Positions 50,564 through 62,670 of a DNA stretch of 64,000 nt are shown piece after piece. The DNA is from Plasmodium relictum (taxonomy: Eukaryota > Apicomplexa > Aconoidasida > Haemosporida > Plasmodiidae): assembly GCF_900005765.1 (NCBI RefSeq), contig NC_041682.1, positions 643,399 to 707,398 of the forward strand, written 5' to 3'. The translations under genes and the position numbers were made by a program. A model generated the notes under the pieces. The model was not told the DNA's origin. It did not search any database and saw only the letters and a list, made by a program, of their open reading frames with translations. Position 1 is the first letter of the stretch, and each line of letters starts with the position of its first letter.

Positions 50564-52081
50564 TTATTTAATATTTCTGGTTAGAATATTAAAAATTAAA
50601 TTGATTAAAGCTTCTTTATGCTCATTTATTTTTTTTTTTTCATTATTGCTATTAGTTCTACAATGAGAAACTAATAATGATAAAATATCAGATGCTTTTT
50701 TTATATGTAATAAAGAGCACAATTCATTTTTTTTCATACTATTAGTACTATTGATATAAAATAAAATATTGTCAATATCATTGTTAGAAAAAGATGTTTT
50801 GTTAATTAATGATAATATAACATCTGGATTATAGTTATAACTAAATAATAAAGGAGCAGTTTTTATGTTATTCTTTATATCATTTAATAAAGGTTTTTTT
50901 TTATCATCACTTACTTTATAATCTAAATAATCATCATATAATTGAAATGCCATACCTATGTGAAGACCTAAATTAAAACATAATTGAATGATATTTTCAT
51001 TTTTAAAGGAAATTATAGCTATACAAGCAAATAAATGAGAGAATAAGGATGCTGTTTTATGATATGATTTAATTAAATAAATTTTAAGTGCATCTTCTAC
51101 ATTATTAAACCTTAAATTTTTTTGTAAAAATTCTCCTTTTATTAAACTTTCTACTACATAAGCAAATCTTCTACATATATTTGGGATCCCTATATCTGCA
51201 AAAACTGAACTTGCCCGAGCCAATAAGAAATCTCCTGATAAAATTGATATCTTATTTCCATATTTTTTATGTAATGTTAAAATTCCTCTTCTTTTTTCTG
51301 ATTCATCAATTACGTCATCATGTAACAGGGATCCCATATGAACAATTTCTGATGCGGCAATAATTTTATATTGATTTTCATTTATCTGCTCTTTTGAGAT
51401 ATGGTTTGGTGAATTCATCATTGCTCTTTTTTTTGATATATAATTTTTATTTATATATGATTTGTATTTGTTTCTCTGAATGTTATGATATTTAAAATTA
51501 TTCTTTGAAGATGAACTATCAACATAGGATAATATGTTTTTCAACAAAATACCTACAATTATTCGAAATTTTTTTCCTTGACATAAATAAATGTATGTCG
51601 TATATTCATCAATATTTTTATAATTTGTCTTAATAATGTTGTATATATATTCATCAACTTTTTTTATTTTGTTTTCACATAATGTGAATGGATCTATATC
51701 ACTTTTTTTACTTTTAAAATAATTGCGTAAATAATTTAACTCGTTATCTACTTTTTCATCTTTATAATGCAAAACATTCATACACATTAAAATTTCTTTA
51801 TATAAACTTTCTGTATATATTAAATTGTTATTTTCACAAAACTCTAACACCTTTTTTAATTGTGGTGTTTCATTATTTAAATTTTTTTCCTTAAATTTAT
51901 TAAAAGATGATTTTATTAGTTCTAAAAAAACATTTGAAACTTTTTTTACATAATATAAATTATTATGAACTATCTTTTTTCTGAATATGCCATCATTTTT
52001 ATTAATTAATGAATTATAACATTTGGTTTTGCAGTAATTAAGAAACCCTTTTACATTTTTTTTTTTACTAAGGAGAATCAT
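50564..52081 (-). CDS. OPPS: long-chain trans-polyprenyl (octaprenyl) diphosphate synthase
   Basis: Single exon, 505 residues. Motifs in order: GKKFR (169-173, substrate binding), EIVHMGSLLHDDVIDE (245-260) with the first Asp-rich motif DDVID (255-259), RRG, GD(F)LLARAS, GEFLQ, KTASLF, and the second Asp-rich motif QLYDDYLDY with D383, D384 and D387. The first Asp-rich motif is preceded by small or aliphatic residues rather than the bulky aromatics of farnesyl and geranylgeranyl synthases, consistent with long products. The enzyme condenses isopentenyl diphosphate units from the apicoplast pathway into a C40-C50 chain used for ubiquinone. About 100 basic N-terminal residues may be an organelle leader. 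An insert at about 187-235, between GKKFR and the catalytic helix, is parasite-specific. Octaprenyl specificity is by homology to the P. falciparum enzyme. Confidence 0.92.
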   Translation of the reverse strand: MILLSKKKNVKGFLNYCKTKCYNSLINKNDGIFRKKIVHNNLYYVKKVSNVFLELIKSSFNKFKEKNLNNETPQLKKVLEFCENNNLIYTESLYKEILMCMNVLHYKDEKVDNELNYLRNYFKSKKSDIDPFTLCENKIKKVDEYIYNIIKTNYKNIDEYTTYIYLCQGKKFRIIVGILLKNILSYVDSSSSKNNFKYHNIQRNKYKSYINKNYISKKRAMMNSPNHISKEQINENQYKIIAASEIVHMGSLLHDDVIDESEKRRGILTLHKKYGNKISILSGDFLLARASSVFADIGIPNICRRFAYVVESLIKGEFLQKNLRFNNVEDALKIYLIKSYHKTASLFSHLFACIAIISFKNENIIQLCFNLGLHIGMAFQLYDDYLDYKVSDDKKKPLLNDIKNNIKTAPLLFSYNYNPDVILSLINKTSFSNNDIDNILFYINSTNSMKKNELCSLLHIKKASDILSLLVSHCRTNSNNEKKKINEHKEALINLIFNILTRNIK

Positions 52082-52209
52082 AATTAAATATGAGTTTTAT
52101 TAAAATTAAAAAATAGTAGCAAAAATAATATTTAAAAAGGAAAATGTCATAAATTTATAAATAGAATAATATTAAAATTACATAACTAATTGTTAAAATT
52201 TTTATGTTT

Positions 52210-52244
<35 letters not shown>

Positions 52245-53266
52245 AAATAAAGCAAAGCTAAAATTTAAAGCATGTTATTCATTTTATTAAAACAAATATT
52301 AAAAATATATTAAAATTTTCAAAAAATATTTGAATGAAAAAAATTTTTATTTAAGGTAAAATTTAAGAAACATAATAAGCTGGGTTACTTTTTATTTAAT
52401 AAGTTTAAAATGCAAAAAGATAAAAAAAAAATTTTGAATAAATATATTAATAAAATATAAATGAAAATTATTATTTTCAATTTATTATATTACATTATGT
52501 TGTCACTATTTATATATTTTTAACTGATTTGAAACTCCACATTTTATATTTCTTTCTTTTTCTTTCTTATATTTAACAATTTCAAAATATTTTTGTTATT
52601 AAAAGTTTTTCATACCTTTTTGATAAGATAAAGGAAAAGTATTGTATTAATCAGGTGCAAAATATGAAATTTAAAATTTTTTTTTTCTTTTTTTAAATTA
52701 TTTTATAAAAAATGAAAACGAATAACTATTAATACGCTTTATGCTCTCCAAGTTTAAATTATACAGTTTTAACAAGAGATGTATTCTTAGAAATTTGTTT
52801 ATAAATAAAATACATTTTATAATTTAAAAAGTATTTACATATAAGTATGTATAAATTTTTTTTTTATGTATTTAGCAAAATATGAGTTTTTTTTTAAAAT
52901 ATTTTTTTTCCTTAGCAAGCAATGGAAAGAGAAATAAAAATTATATAACTTTAAAAAAAGAATAAAAGTATATAAATATTTTAACTTTTTTCCTATTACT
53001 TCCAAAATGTCTTCCTTTACACATTTTTTTAAAATTTATTGAAAAATATATGTATAAAAGGCTTTAATAGCTCTAAAAAATGTTGATTTCTTATCATAAA
53101 CAGAGGATTTTAGCTTGTAAAGTTGCGTACATATACATACTAAATTGTTTTAAAAATAGTTGCTTTTTTTGGTTCAAGAACATAATTTTCTTATAAAAAA
53201 CAATTACTAATCTCATTTTTTCTATTAAATATATTATGAAAATTTGAATTTTTTTTTAAAAGAAAT
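52082..53266. other. intergenic region between divergent genes
   Basis: 1.2 kb promoter region of two divergent genes with a (TA)n run near 52213-52241. Otherwise fewer homopolymer tracts than most gaps here. I see no gene or RNA. Confidence 0.65.
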
Positions 53267-56200
53267 ATGAGTTTCTTTTCTGAAGAGTCTAATAATTCAT
53301 TAACGAATGAACATGAAAAAACAAAAAGAAAAAGTTTTCAAAATAATTTTAATTTTTCTTTTGATGAAAATTTTCATAAAAATAAATATGGAATAGAAAA
53401 TTGTAATGAAAATGAACATTTTTCTTTTGATTTTGAAGACATTGAACTGCATAAGTTGAACAATTTAAAAGAAAAAAATCATAATAAAAGTGAAAAGAAA
53501 AGTAGTTTATTGACACCTGAAAAAATTAATAAAGAAAATGATTTTATATCAAATAATAATGCAGAAGATATAATTAAAAGGGAAACCAATTCAAATTTTG
53601 AAGAATTTGATGAAAATAATGATGATTTTTTTAAAATAGATCATGAGAATTTTTTCAATTACAATTTTACTAACTCTTATAATACAGAAAAAAAAAATGA
53701 AGGATATTCTAAAAGTAATAATCAGAATAAAATATGTAATTTAATGAATGAAGAAAATGATCTAAGTATATTAAAGGATTTATATTCGATATCTAAATAT
53801 AAATATGGAAAAAGTTATGAAAACAACTTAAATAATGATTATTTAAATAAAAATAATATTAATAAATGTATGCATACTCCAAGTTATAGTGATCATCCAG
53901 AGAGCATTAAAGATAACTTAACATCAAACGTTATATTATTACAAAATTCTAATATTGAGCCAGTTCACTTGAAAAGTAGATTAACTTGCTTTGAAAAAGA
54001 TGTATTCGGTGAATTTAAACCGACTGAAAATTTAAGAAAAAATGAAATAAAAATAGAAGAAAAAAAAAATTTATATAATACTGAAATGGAATATATAGAA
54101 CCAGAAAAATCAAAAATTAATGATATTGAGATAAAAAAATATTCTTCATTTTTAAATCTTCAAAAAAAAAAATTACATGAAAATATATATAAAATTACTG
54201 ATTATGATATATATAGCAATTCTGAAAGGAACGATGAATATCAAAATGATTCATTTTATTTTATTTGCCACACAGAAAATGAAGAACAGAAGAGAGAAAA
54301 ATTAAAAGAAAAATTCAATAATGATAATGGATATAAAGACATGAACATATTAAATTATAATTCTAATAAATATTCTCATTATACTGACATTAGTATAAAT
54401 AAGGAAAAAGAAAACAAAGTTTCATTTGAAAATAAGGAAATATATGAAGTAAATGATATAAAAGAAAAAAGAAAAAATGAAATTCATTTCGAAGGTATTT
54501 TATTTGAAAATAGAAGTATACAAAAGAATAAAGATAAAAAACAATACGAGGACATTTTATTTAAAAATGAGGCAATAGGAAAAGTGAAAAATAAAATAAT
54601 AAAAGGTAACGATGAAAAAATATTTGGAAATAGTCCGTATGAAATTAAAGAAATTGAAAAAAAAGAGAAGAAAATAGAAAAATGTAAAAATAAAAATTTT
54701 TCTGGAAGATATTTATATGAAAAAAAAAAAATAGAGGATGCAATGGTGAATAATGAAATAAAAAAATGTAAGTCGTTCTTTGAAAATAAAAATGTAGAGA
54801 AATTAAAAAGTGAAATAGAAAGAAATGATGAAAAAAAGATATTTGATAACTTTTTATGTGAAAATAAAGAAATAAAAAAAATAGAACAAAAAACAGAAAA
54901 AGATAATGTTAATGAGTTGTTAAAAAAGAATTGCGTTGAAAATGAAAAAGTATATGTAGTAGAAAACATAATAGAAAAGGAAGAAGATGAGAACATAGTA
55001 GAAAAGGGAGAAGATGAAAACATAGTAGAAAAGGAAGAAGATGAGAACATAGTAGAAAAGGGAGAAGATGAAAACATAGTAGAAAAGGAAGAAGACGAGA
55101 ACATAGTAGAAAAGGAAGAAGACGAGAACATAGTGGAAAAGGTAGAAGATGAGTCCATAGTAGAAAAGGGAGAAGATGGGAGCATAATAGAAAAAGGGGA
55201 AGATGAAAACATAGTAGAAAAGGAAGAAGATGAGAACATAGTAGAAAAGGAAGAAGATGAGAACATAGTAGAAAAAGGAGAAGATGGAAGCATAGTAGAA
55301 AAAGGGGAAGATGAGTCCATAGTAGAAAAGGGAGAAGATGAGTCCATAGTAGAAAAGGGAGAAGATGGGAGCATAATAGAAAAAAGGGAAGATGAAAATA
55401 TAGTAGAAAAGGTAGAAGATGAAAACGCATTTGAAAATGATTTATTTGAAAATAAAAAAAGAGAGATAGATATTGATAATGAATTTGAAAAGAATTTTAA
55501 AAAAAATGAAAAGACATATGAAATAGAAATCAAGTTAGAAAATACAGAAGATGAAAACATCTTTAAAAATGATTTATTTAAAAATAAATATATAGAAAAA
55601 GATGATAAAGAAATATTTGAAAAAATAATTTTTGAAAATGAACAAACATATGAAATAGAAAGTACAGTAGAAAAAAGTGAAAACAAATACCATGAAAATG
55701 AAATTATAGAAAAAGATAATGATAAAAAATTGCTTGAAAAGAGTTTTACTGGAAATGAAAAAATATATGAAGTAGAGAACATAATAGAAAAGGGAAAATA
55801 TAAAAAAAATTTTGAAAATGATCTATTTAAAGATAAAAAAGTAAAAGAATTTAAATTTGATAAATTACATAAAATTAGAAATATAGATGAAATGGAAAAT
55901 ATTATAGAAAATAATGAAGATATAAAACTATTTAAAAGAATTTTATTTGAAAATAAAGAAATGATGGGGAAAATAAACAAAAAGTTTGAAAAAAAAAAAT
56001 TGCATAAAAGTATAAAAAAAAAAGAATTTAAGATTAATAAATTATTTAAAAATAAAAAATTTAAGAAAAAAATAATATGCATGTCCAATGTAAAAAACGC
56101 ATATAAATTCATTAATGATAATAAAATGGATTCATCATTATTATTTGGATATCTGAACCCTAAAAAAAATACAAGAATTGATAATATTAGTTTAGAGAAT

Positions 56201-56867
56201 GTTAAAAAAAAAAATTTAGATGGTGGATATATAGAAGTGAATTTTACTAGCTTTTTAAATCATAGTGAAGAAAATTTTAAAAAAAATCATGAAATATCTA
56301 AAAATAGTATTAAAGGCAATTTAAGCACAATTTTAAAGAAAAAAAATGAAATTAATACTAATGAAAAAAAAGAATTACTAAATAAGCAAAATGCTTGTTC
56401 TGATTATAAAAATAATTTTAATCTTGATAAAAAACCTAATTTAAGAAAAAATAAAAATAAGTTTATTGAGAATATTCAAGAACACAAATTAATAGGAGAA
56501 TATAATGAAATAGTTGAAGAAGTAAAAGTTTGTAATATTATTACACATGAAAATTATTTTATGTCGGATAAAAAAGAATCTAATTTCAATAAAGATATAA
56601 TAAAATCTAAAATTAATATTTCAGATAAAATCAAAAAAAAAAAAAAAAATTTTAATAGATTTCCTTTTTCTGTTGTAAAACAATTTGAATATGGATTAAA
56701 TAGTATAAAATATATAAAGGCTTTAAAATGTTTACCACCTTTAGAATTTCTGAAATGCAAAGAACTAAGGCCATATCTACATCTTTTTAACATAGTTCTT
56801 AAAATAGTGTACTTAAATTGCATGGAAGGTATATAGAAAACTGTAAATAATATATTTTTATATAAAA

Positions 56868-56923
<56 letters not shown>

Positions 56924-57382
56924 GTACTATATAAAAAAACATAAAAAAAAATGAAACAATATATATTCCTAATTGAATATATTTTTTTTTTATTTAAAAT
57001 AGAAGACTATATGTATATTTTAATGGGAGACGAAACTGGTTGCATTTACTTAAAGCTAAATATAAAATATAAGGAAATTTGTAAGGTAAAAAAAAAAAAA
57101 AAAAGAAGAATAAAAGAAAGGAAATAAAAATTAAATAATTATGAAAATATTTTTATAGATAAATTCAAATTTTATTTTAATCCAAAATGTTGTTATTCAT
57201 TTTTTTATATTTAGAAAAACCAAACCGTTATGCTAGTCAATAGCTCTGTTGTAGTTGAAGACGGACATATAGTTTTAGAAATTAATGAATATAGTAACAT
57301 ATTCTTATTAAAATATAATATTATAAAAAATGTTAACATAAGCTTAAATTTTTCTGAAATGAAATTTGTCACATTATCTTAA
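53267..57382 (+). CDS. repeat-rich protein with C-terminal OB-fold nucleic-acid-binding domain
   Basis: Exons 53267-56828, 57003-57085 and 57215-57382 join in phase (G|AA = Glu, then phase 0) to 1270 residues. Residues 1-400 are Asn/Lys/Glu-rich. Residues about 400-930 are built of degenerate 35-45-residue repeats (ENK.IEK, EKIYEVENIIEKG), one of which contains 17 tandem 9-residue units. The last about 110 residues form an OB-fold pattern: LHLFNIVLKIVYLNCMEGE, DYMYILMGDETGCIYLKLN, KNQTVMLVNSSVVVEDGHIV, LEINEYSNIFLL. This resembles single-stranded-DNA-binding OB domains of the SOSS-B/NABP kind and related plant OB proteins (VGDETG.I, then P/K-G..V.L.N..V..F.G...L). Reading only the first exon loses most of this domain. 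A DNA- or RNA-binding role is inference from the fold. Partners are unknown. Confidence 0.75.
54968..55426 (+). repeat. 17 tandem 27-bp units coding (I/V)-E-K-x-E-D-E-(N/S)-I
   Basis: 459 bp, exactly 17 in-frame units with the core IVEKGEDEN or IVEKEEDEN and variants VEDES, GEDGS and REDEN. Strand purine bias is extreme, and most substitutions are shared by several units, which indicates recent unequal exchange or slippage. Confidence 0.95.
56872..56918. repeat. (AT)n dinucleotide microsatellite in the first intron of the OB-fold gene
   Basis: About 23 AT units between the donor at 56829 and the acceptor at 57002. Confidence 0.93.
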
Positions 57383-60300
57383 TGAAAAATAAATTTCCTG
57401 TTTATTCATATTTACTTACAAATCATATTGTTTTTTTTTTTCACTTTCATAAGTAGATGCTTATTCACTTAAAAGAATAATAAATTAATTTTGGATCCTT
57501 TTTTTTAATAATATTACTTTATTGTCTATAACGACATTCTTTATATGGATTTTTATTATTTTGTGATACTTTGCACATATAACTTAAAAATAAATTTATT
57601 TTTTGTTTATTAGTATTTTGTAAATGTTTTATATGTTTTATATATTTTAGTCATCTAAGTTTCATTATTGAAAATATACCCTTTTTTTTATTAAAAAAAT
57701 GTATTTTTAAAAGCTATAAATTTTTTTTTAGTTATTTTTTAGATTATCTAAAATATTTTTTTATAAAACTAAAAATTCACAACATTCATTGAAATAAGAA
57801 AAAATATAAAAAGTTGGTTCATGTATTGTTTAGTATCTTTTTTTTTTATTTTATTATATACAATATTATCATTAATTATATGGGAAATTAATTTTTTATA
57901 TTTTATTATTTGAGAAGGATAATAATTACTTTAAAATTAGTTATTTTGAAATATTTTAACACTTAAAAAAAAAATATTAATTGAATTTTTTAAAGAGTTT
58001 TTTAATTTTGTTTATGAGTATAAATTTTTAAGGCACGTTATTTGAAAGCATTTTTGCGTTTTTATTTTTTTAAATCATCAATAAGGAAAATATACTTTTT
58101 ATTATTTTTATGCGACTTTTAACAAAATTAAAATAAATATATTATTAATTGCTAAGTATCATATTTTTCTAAATTGTATATATAAATAAGGAATAATGTT
58201 TTAAAAAATTTATTTCCTAATATAAATATATCATTATATTTCTATTTATATATCTCCTCTTTATAAACAGAATTGCCAATTTCGATTAAAAAAAAAAAAA
58301 ATAATAATAAAATAATAAATTGTGTAGTTTTTATTTTTGAACAGTTTTTTTACGGGATTTGATGTTTTCATTGATTAGAAAACTCATTTCCGATAGTTAA
58401 AAAGAAAGTCACGTTTTAAGACAGAAATATATTTTTAATAATACTTATGAATTACCAAAAAGGATAATTTTGGTCATAAGCAAAGAATAATATCGAAAAG
58501 TAATTTAATATATATAACTTATTCTTAAACATTTTTTTTTTTTGTTGTCTTTTAAAAATAATAGTTATTTTAAAAATAACATTCTATCATTAAAAATTGC
58601 TATAATAGTTGTTATTTGATTAATACTTCAGTAATAATTAAAAATGAAAACAAAAAAATAATTAAAAAAAAATACATTTTAGCTATATTTAGAACATAAA
58701 ATAAATATTATTATCATTAAATATTTATATTTACAAATTAACTTACATTTACTTTAATGGAGTTTAATGAATGACTTTTTTAAATAGTAAGTGTATATAA
58801 TTTTTGCAATTAAAAAACTAATAAAATACAACTAAATTAAAAATTAGAACCATATTTATATAAATAAAAAGAGCAAAGACTTGTAAATGAATAAATAAAG
58901 CTACTAAATAAAATGCAAATAGTAGATAATAGAAAATAGTGAACTACAATGATAAATCATAGTAGAAAGTTTTTACTTTAAAGGAAAAAATAAGAAATAT
59001 CCATCATTAAACAATAGTTTATATAATAAAAATTGATGGAATATAAATAAATACAAATTTTATAATAATAAATTTTTTCTTTTTTTGTATATTTTATGTT
59101 ATCAGTCTAAATTTTTATTTGTACAATTTTTTATAAGTAGAAATATTATTTGTATAATGAGAAAGACATTATCTTAAAAATTATGAATATACCTATAATG
59201 TAATTGAATATTAATGAATAGTTAACAATATTTAAGATAATGATAGCTATATATTATCAAAAAGTAGTAAATATATTGAGAAAATATAAAATATAAAATA
59301 TCATTAATTAAATTCGCTAAATATATTTATAAGTATATATAAAAACAGGATATATAATTAAATAAGACTTTAATAAATTTAAATAATAAATTTTTTTTTT
59401 TTGTATAATAAGTTAAGGTAAATATATTAATATGAAAGTCAATATAAAAACAGCTTTCTCTTTAAAAAATTATAAAAAAAGTAGAAATATTTTAAGTACA
59501 TAAAGAATGAAATATTTTAGGAAAAAAAAAATTTTTTTATGAGAAAAAAAAAGGTTTTTGTAATTAACTATGTGCATTTAATTGCATACCATTTTTTAAT
59601 TGATTTAGGTTATTTTAGAAATAAATAATAAAAAGAAAATATATAGTTGAATTTGTAAGAACTTAATTTTTTTCATTTTAGCAAGTAATTTTAAGTAAAA
59701 GGATGTATATTCTTTGCTATTAGTTTAACATAATATATTTAGTAATTGATAAAAACATATATCTTTAAAGTTCAAATATGTGTAAATGGAGCTATTAAAT
59801 TGCCATATAAGAAATTAAAACAAATTGTTATTTTTTTAGTTATATTTTTAGTTTGAAACAATTAGCAATAGGATAAATTTTTTAATGCCATATGATCACA
59901 GTATGTTTATATTAAAAATCAGATAAGTAATTTAAATTGAATTTTCAACTGATATCATACTTAGATTACCACGCTAGAAAAATGGAATTTTAAGTATTAT
60001 AATGCATAATCTCTTAAGTTTACCAAATTATGTTGTCATAAGTTTTATAGTGAATTCAGAAAAAATATTTTTTTTTTGACTTTTATTAGTTTAAAATAGA
60101 ACAAATGTATGACAAAATTTTCAACTTAAACAAAAAGAAATCTTAATAAAAAATAATCAAAGTTAATAAATAAGATACTGTTATTTAATATTTTTATTTT
60201 TTTATAATAAACAGATATTTTATCACTAAGCTTCCTAATTATTCATTATGATATTTACAACATAAAAAAAAAATTAATAATTTATATATTAGTCTTACAT

Positions 60301-62670
60301 ATACCCTAGCATTTATCTATTATTTAAATATCTATAAATAATTTATATGTTTATGTAATTATTTTTTTTTGTACACTTAAATAAAAGCTTAATAATGTAA
60401 AAGAAGGCCACTAGTCCCTTTTTTATTAGCCACTCTTAGATTTACAATTATAATACTTATATTCCTTCGGAATATTCTCTGGTACATATTAAGTATTTCG
60501 ATAAAGAAAACTTTCTTTTTTTTAATACAATTTAACATATAATAAAAATTTATTTATTTTATCTTAAATGTTTTACTTTTTTTTATTTTTTAATCTTTTT
60601 TACAGAAAGAGGAATGAACATTTTTGAATCATAATTATTAATATTCCATATAGGAAAAAAAAAATATAAACTTAAAAATAGAAATTAATCATATTGTAAT
60701 TTGAAACAAAAATTATTTCAATTAAGCACAAAGAAATAGAAGTATATAAAATCGTTGTAGATATAATAGTGGATTATTTTATATTTTTATTCCATTAAAA
60801 TACTATCTTTTTTAAATTATTTTATTATTTTTATTATTTTTTCTTTAAAATTTTTTTCACACTTGTTAACTTAAAATTATTATAAAGCATTTTATTTTTT
60901 TATATATTTTTTTTTCAATTTTATTATTAGTTTATTAGATAGTTTTTAGTTATATTTTTAATATTTATAGATAATGCGATATATATAAATATAGTTCAAT
61001 GGGTGTATTTTTTACGTTGGATTTAAAGAATTTTTTAATTTTGAATTAAGCTTTAGTAAAATAATTTTTTTCGTTTATTAGTTTAAAATTTTTTTTTATG
61101 TTTTTTGATTGGCAAAATCTTTTTATTAAAGATAAATCATGAATATATATATATATGTTTTTGATATGATGTCTTAAAAAATATTTATTTACAATATAGT
61201 TTATAAATAATTTTAAAATTATCTAAAAAAATATTGATATTTTAAAATAAATTCTTAAATGTTATTAATATAATTAATTTTCGATTATTCCAGTAATAAT
61301 GGAATAATACATAGTTAAAAGTAGACAAATAAAAAAGAGCAGTATATATATATATTTTTTGTTACATTTAATTTGTGGTTTTAATTTGGAAAACTAATAA
61401 CTTGCATTTATATAGTGTATAAATTTATAAAAATAATTGAATAATAGGGGGGGAAAAAAAAAGTAAAAATTCCAATGGTTATGGAAGGAATATTTTCTTG
61501 AGTCAAACACTTAAGAGAAAATGCCATAAAAAAATGAAAATAATGCTATTAATAAAGATTGTTTTATTGCTTATTAAAAATTTAAAAAAAATTTACTACA
61601 ATAATTTAAATAGTCAATAATAAGTTAAATGACTTATATACATGAATACTTGTATAAATAACATTTCAAATATAAATAGAAAAATAAAAAAATTAATTTA
61701 TAATATTACCTACTTTAGAAAAGGCAATGTAATGAAGAAGCTAGTAAGATAATAATTATATAAACAATTAAAAAAAAAAATTAGAAAACTGCAAAAACAT
61801 TAATAAATAAAAATATATATATATTTAATTTAAAAAATTATGACTGATATTACAAAAAAATAGTGAGGAAAATGATACTAATGAAAGCATAATTTAAAAG
61901 TTATAATGATAGTAGTATTTTTGTTAAAATATATTATACTTTATTCATTAATAGCAATTTCATAAAATACGATTTATAAAAAATTTGAAATTTTTCAGAA
62001 AGTTGAAGGCTAATGATAAAATATATTATCTAAAAAAAACTATTTCATAGCATTTACATAATGTTTTATTCTTTTTTAGTAGCATAATAAAAATTTCATA
62101 TATTTAAAATAATAGTAATATAATTGAAGATATATTGTATAAAGTAAAATAAAAAAAATTTTCTTTTAATGCAAGTATCTTTTCATTAACATTATTTATG
62201 AAAAATATAACTAAATATACGTGTAAATGCATATAAAAAAATTTTAAAATATATTTTATAATTGTATAAATTTAAAGTTAATTTATATTTAAAATTTTTT
62301 TCTGTTGATTATTTTATTCAGATATTTTATGAGTTATACTTCAATTGTTTTATTCATATTTTCGATTTTTTGCATGCGTAAATATATTTTATTGTAATAT
62401 TATATTATATAATAAACAAACATTGTGTATACAAAAATTTTTACTGATACAAAACTTATCTTTTCAAAATTAATAAATATTGTTTAAGTTACAAGTCCTT
62501 TCATGTTGGCAGTAGTTGTCGCGCAATTAATTGTAAAAAACGTCAAATGAATAAAAGGTATTTAGTTGTAAAATTGCAAATTTGAAACTTTTTTTATTAT
62601 TTAAAAGCCTTTTTAAATAAACCATTTTATTAAAATTTTATTCTTTTCAAAAAAGATAAAGTTTTATGAA
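57383..62670. other. 5.3-kb gene-free region between the OB-fold gene and the rRNA leader
   Basis: No ORF above about 60 codons, no convincing exon and no tRNA on either strand. It probably holds the OB-fold gene 3' UTR at the left and rDNA upstream (non-transcribed) spacer at the right. Compared with other gaps in the window, 58300-62600 has fewer long poly(T) tracts and a more varied sequence. Local features: a hairpin-bearing, GC-richer patch at about 60400-60500, a 9-bp inverted repeat at 61284-61308, and a G7 run followed by hairpins at 61447-61520. I recognise no RNA family and no retroelement remnant. Confidence 0.6.
61284..61308. repeat. perfect 9-bp inverted repeat, 7-nt loop
   Basis: ATTATTCCA, 7-nt spacer, TGGAATAAT. 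It could form a hairpin or be a dimeric protein-binding site. The spacer itself is A/T only. Confidence 0.6.

Noticed and set aside
54968-55426. Regular 27-bp array considered as a CRISPR-like array
   Set aside because: Units are contiguous without spacers, are in frame and code protein in a eukaryote.
54484-56112. 542-codon open frame on the minus strand (and a 173-codon one inside it), Ser/Phe/Leu-rich
   Set aside because: It is the exact antisense of the 27-bp and longer repeats of the OB-fold gene. The absence of stops follows from GAA/GAT/AAA-rich sense codons.
57383-62670. Searched by eye for retroelement, subtelomeric gene-family or ETRAMP remnants
   Set aside because: No recognisable coding fragments, terminal repeats or target-site duplications were seen. 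I cannot exclude highly decayed sequence.
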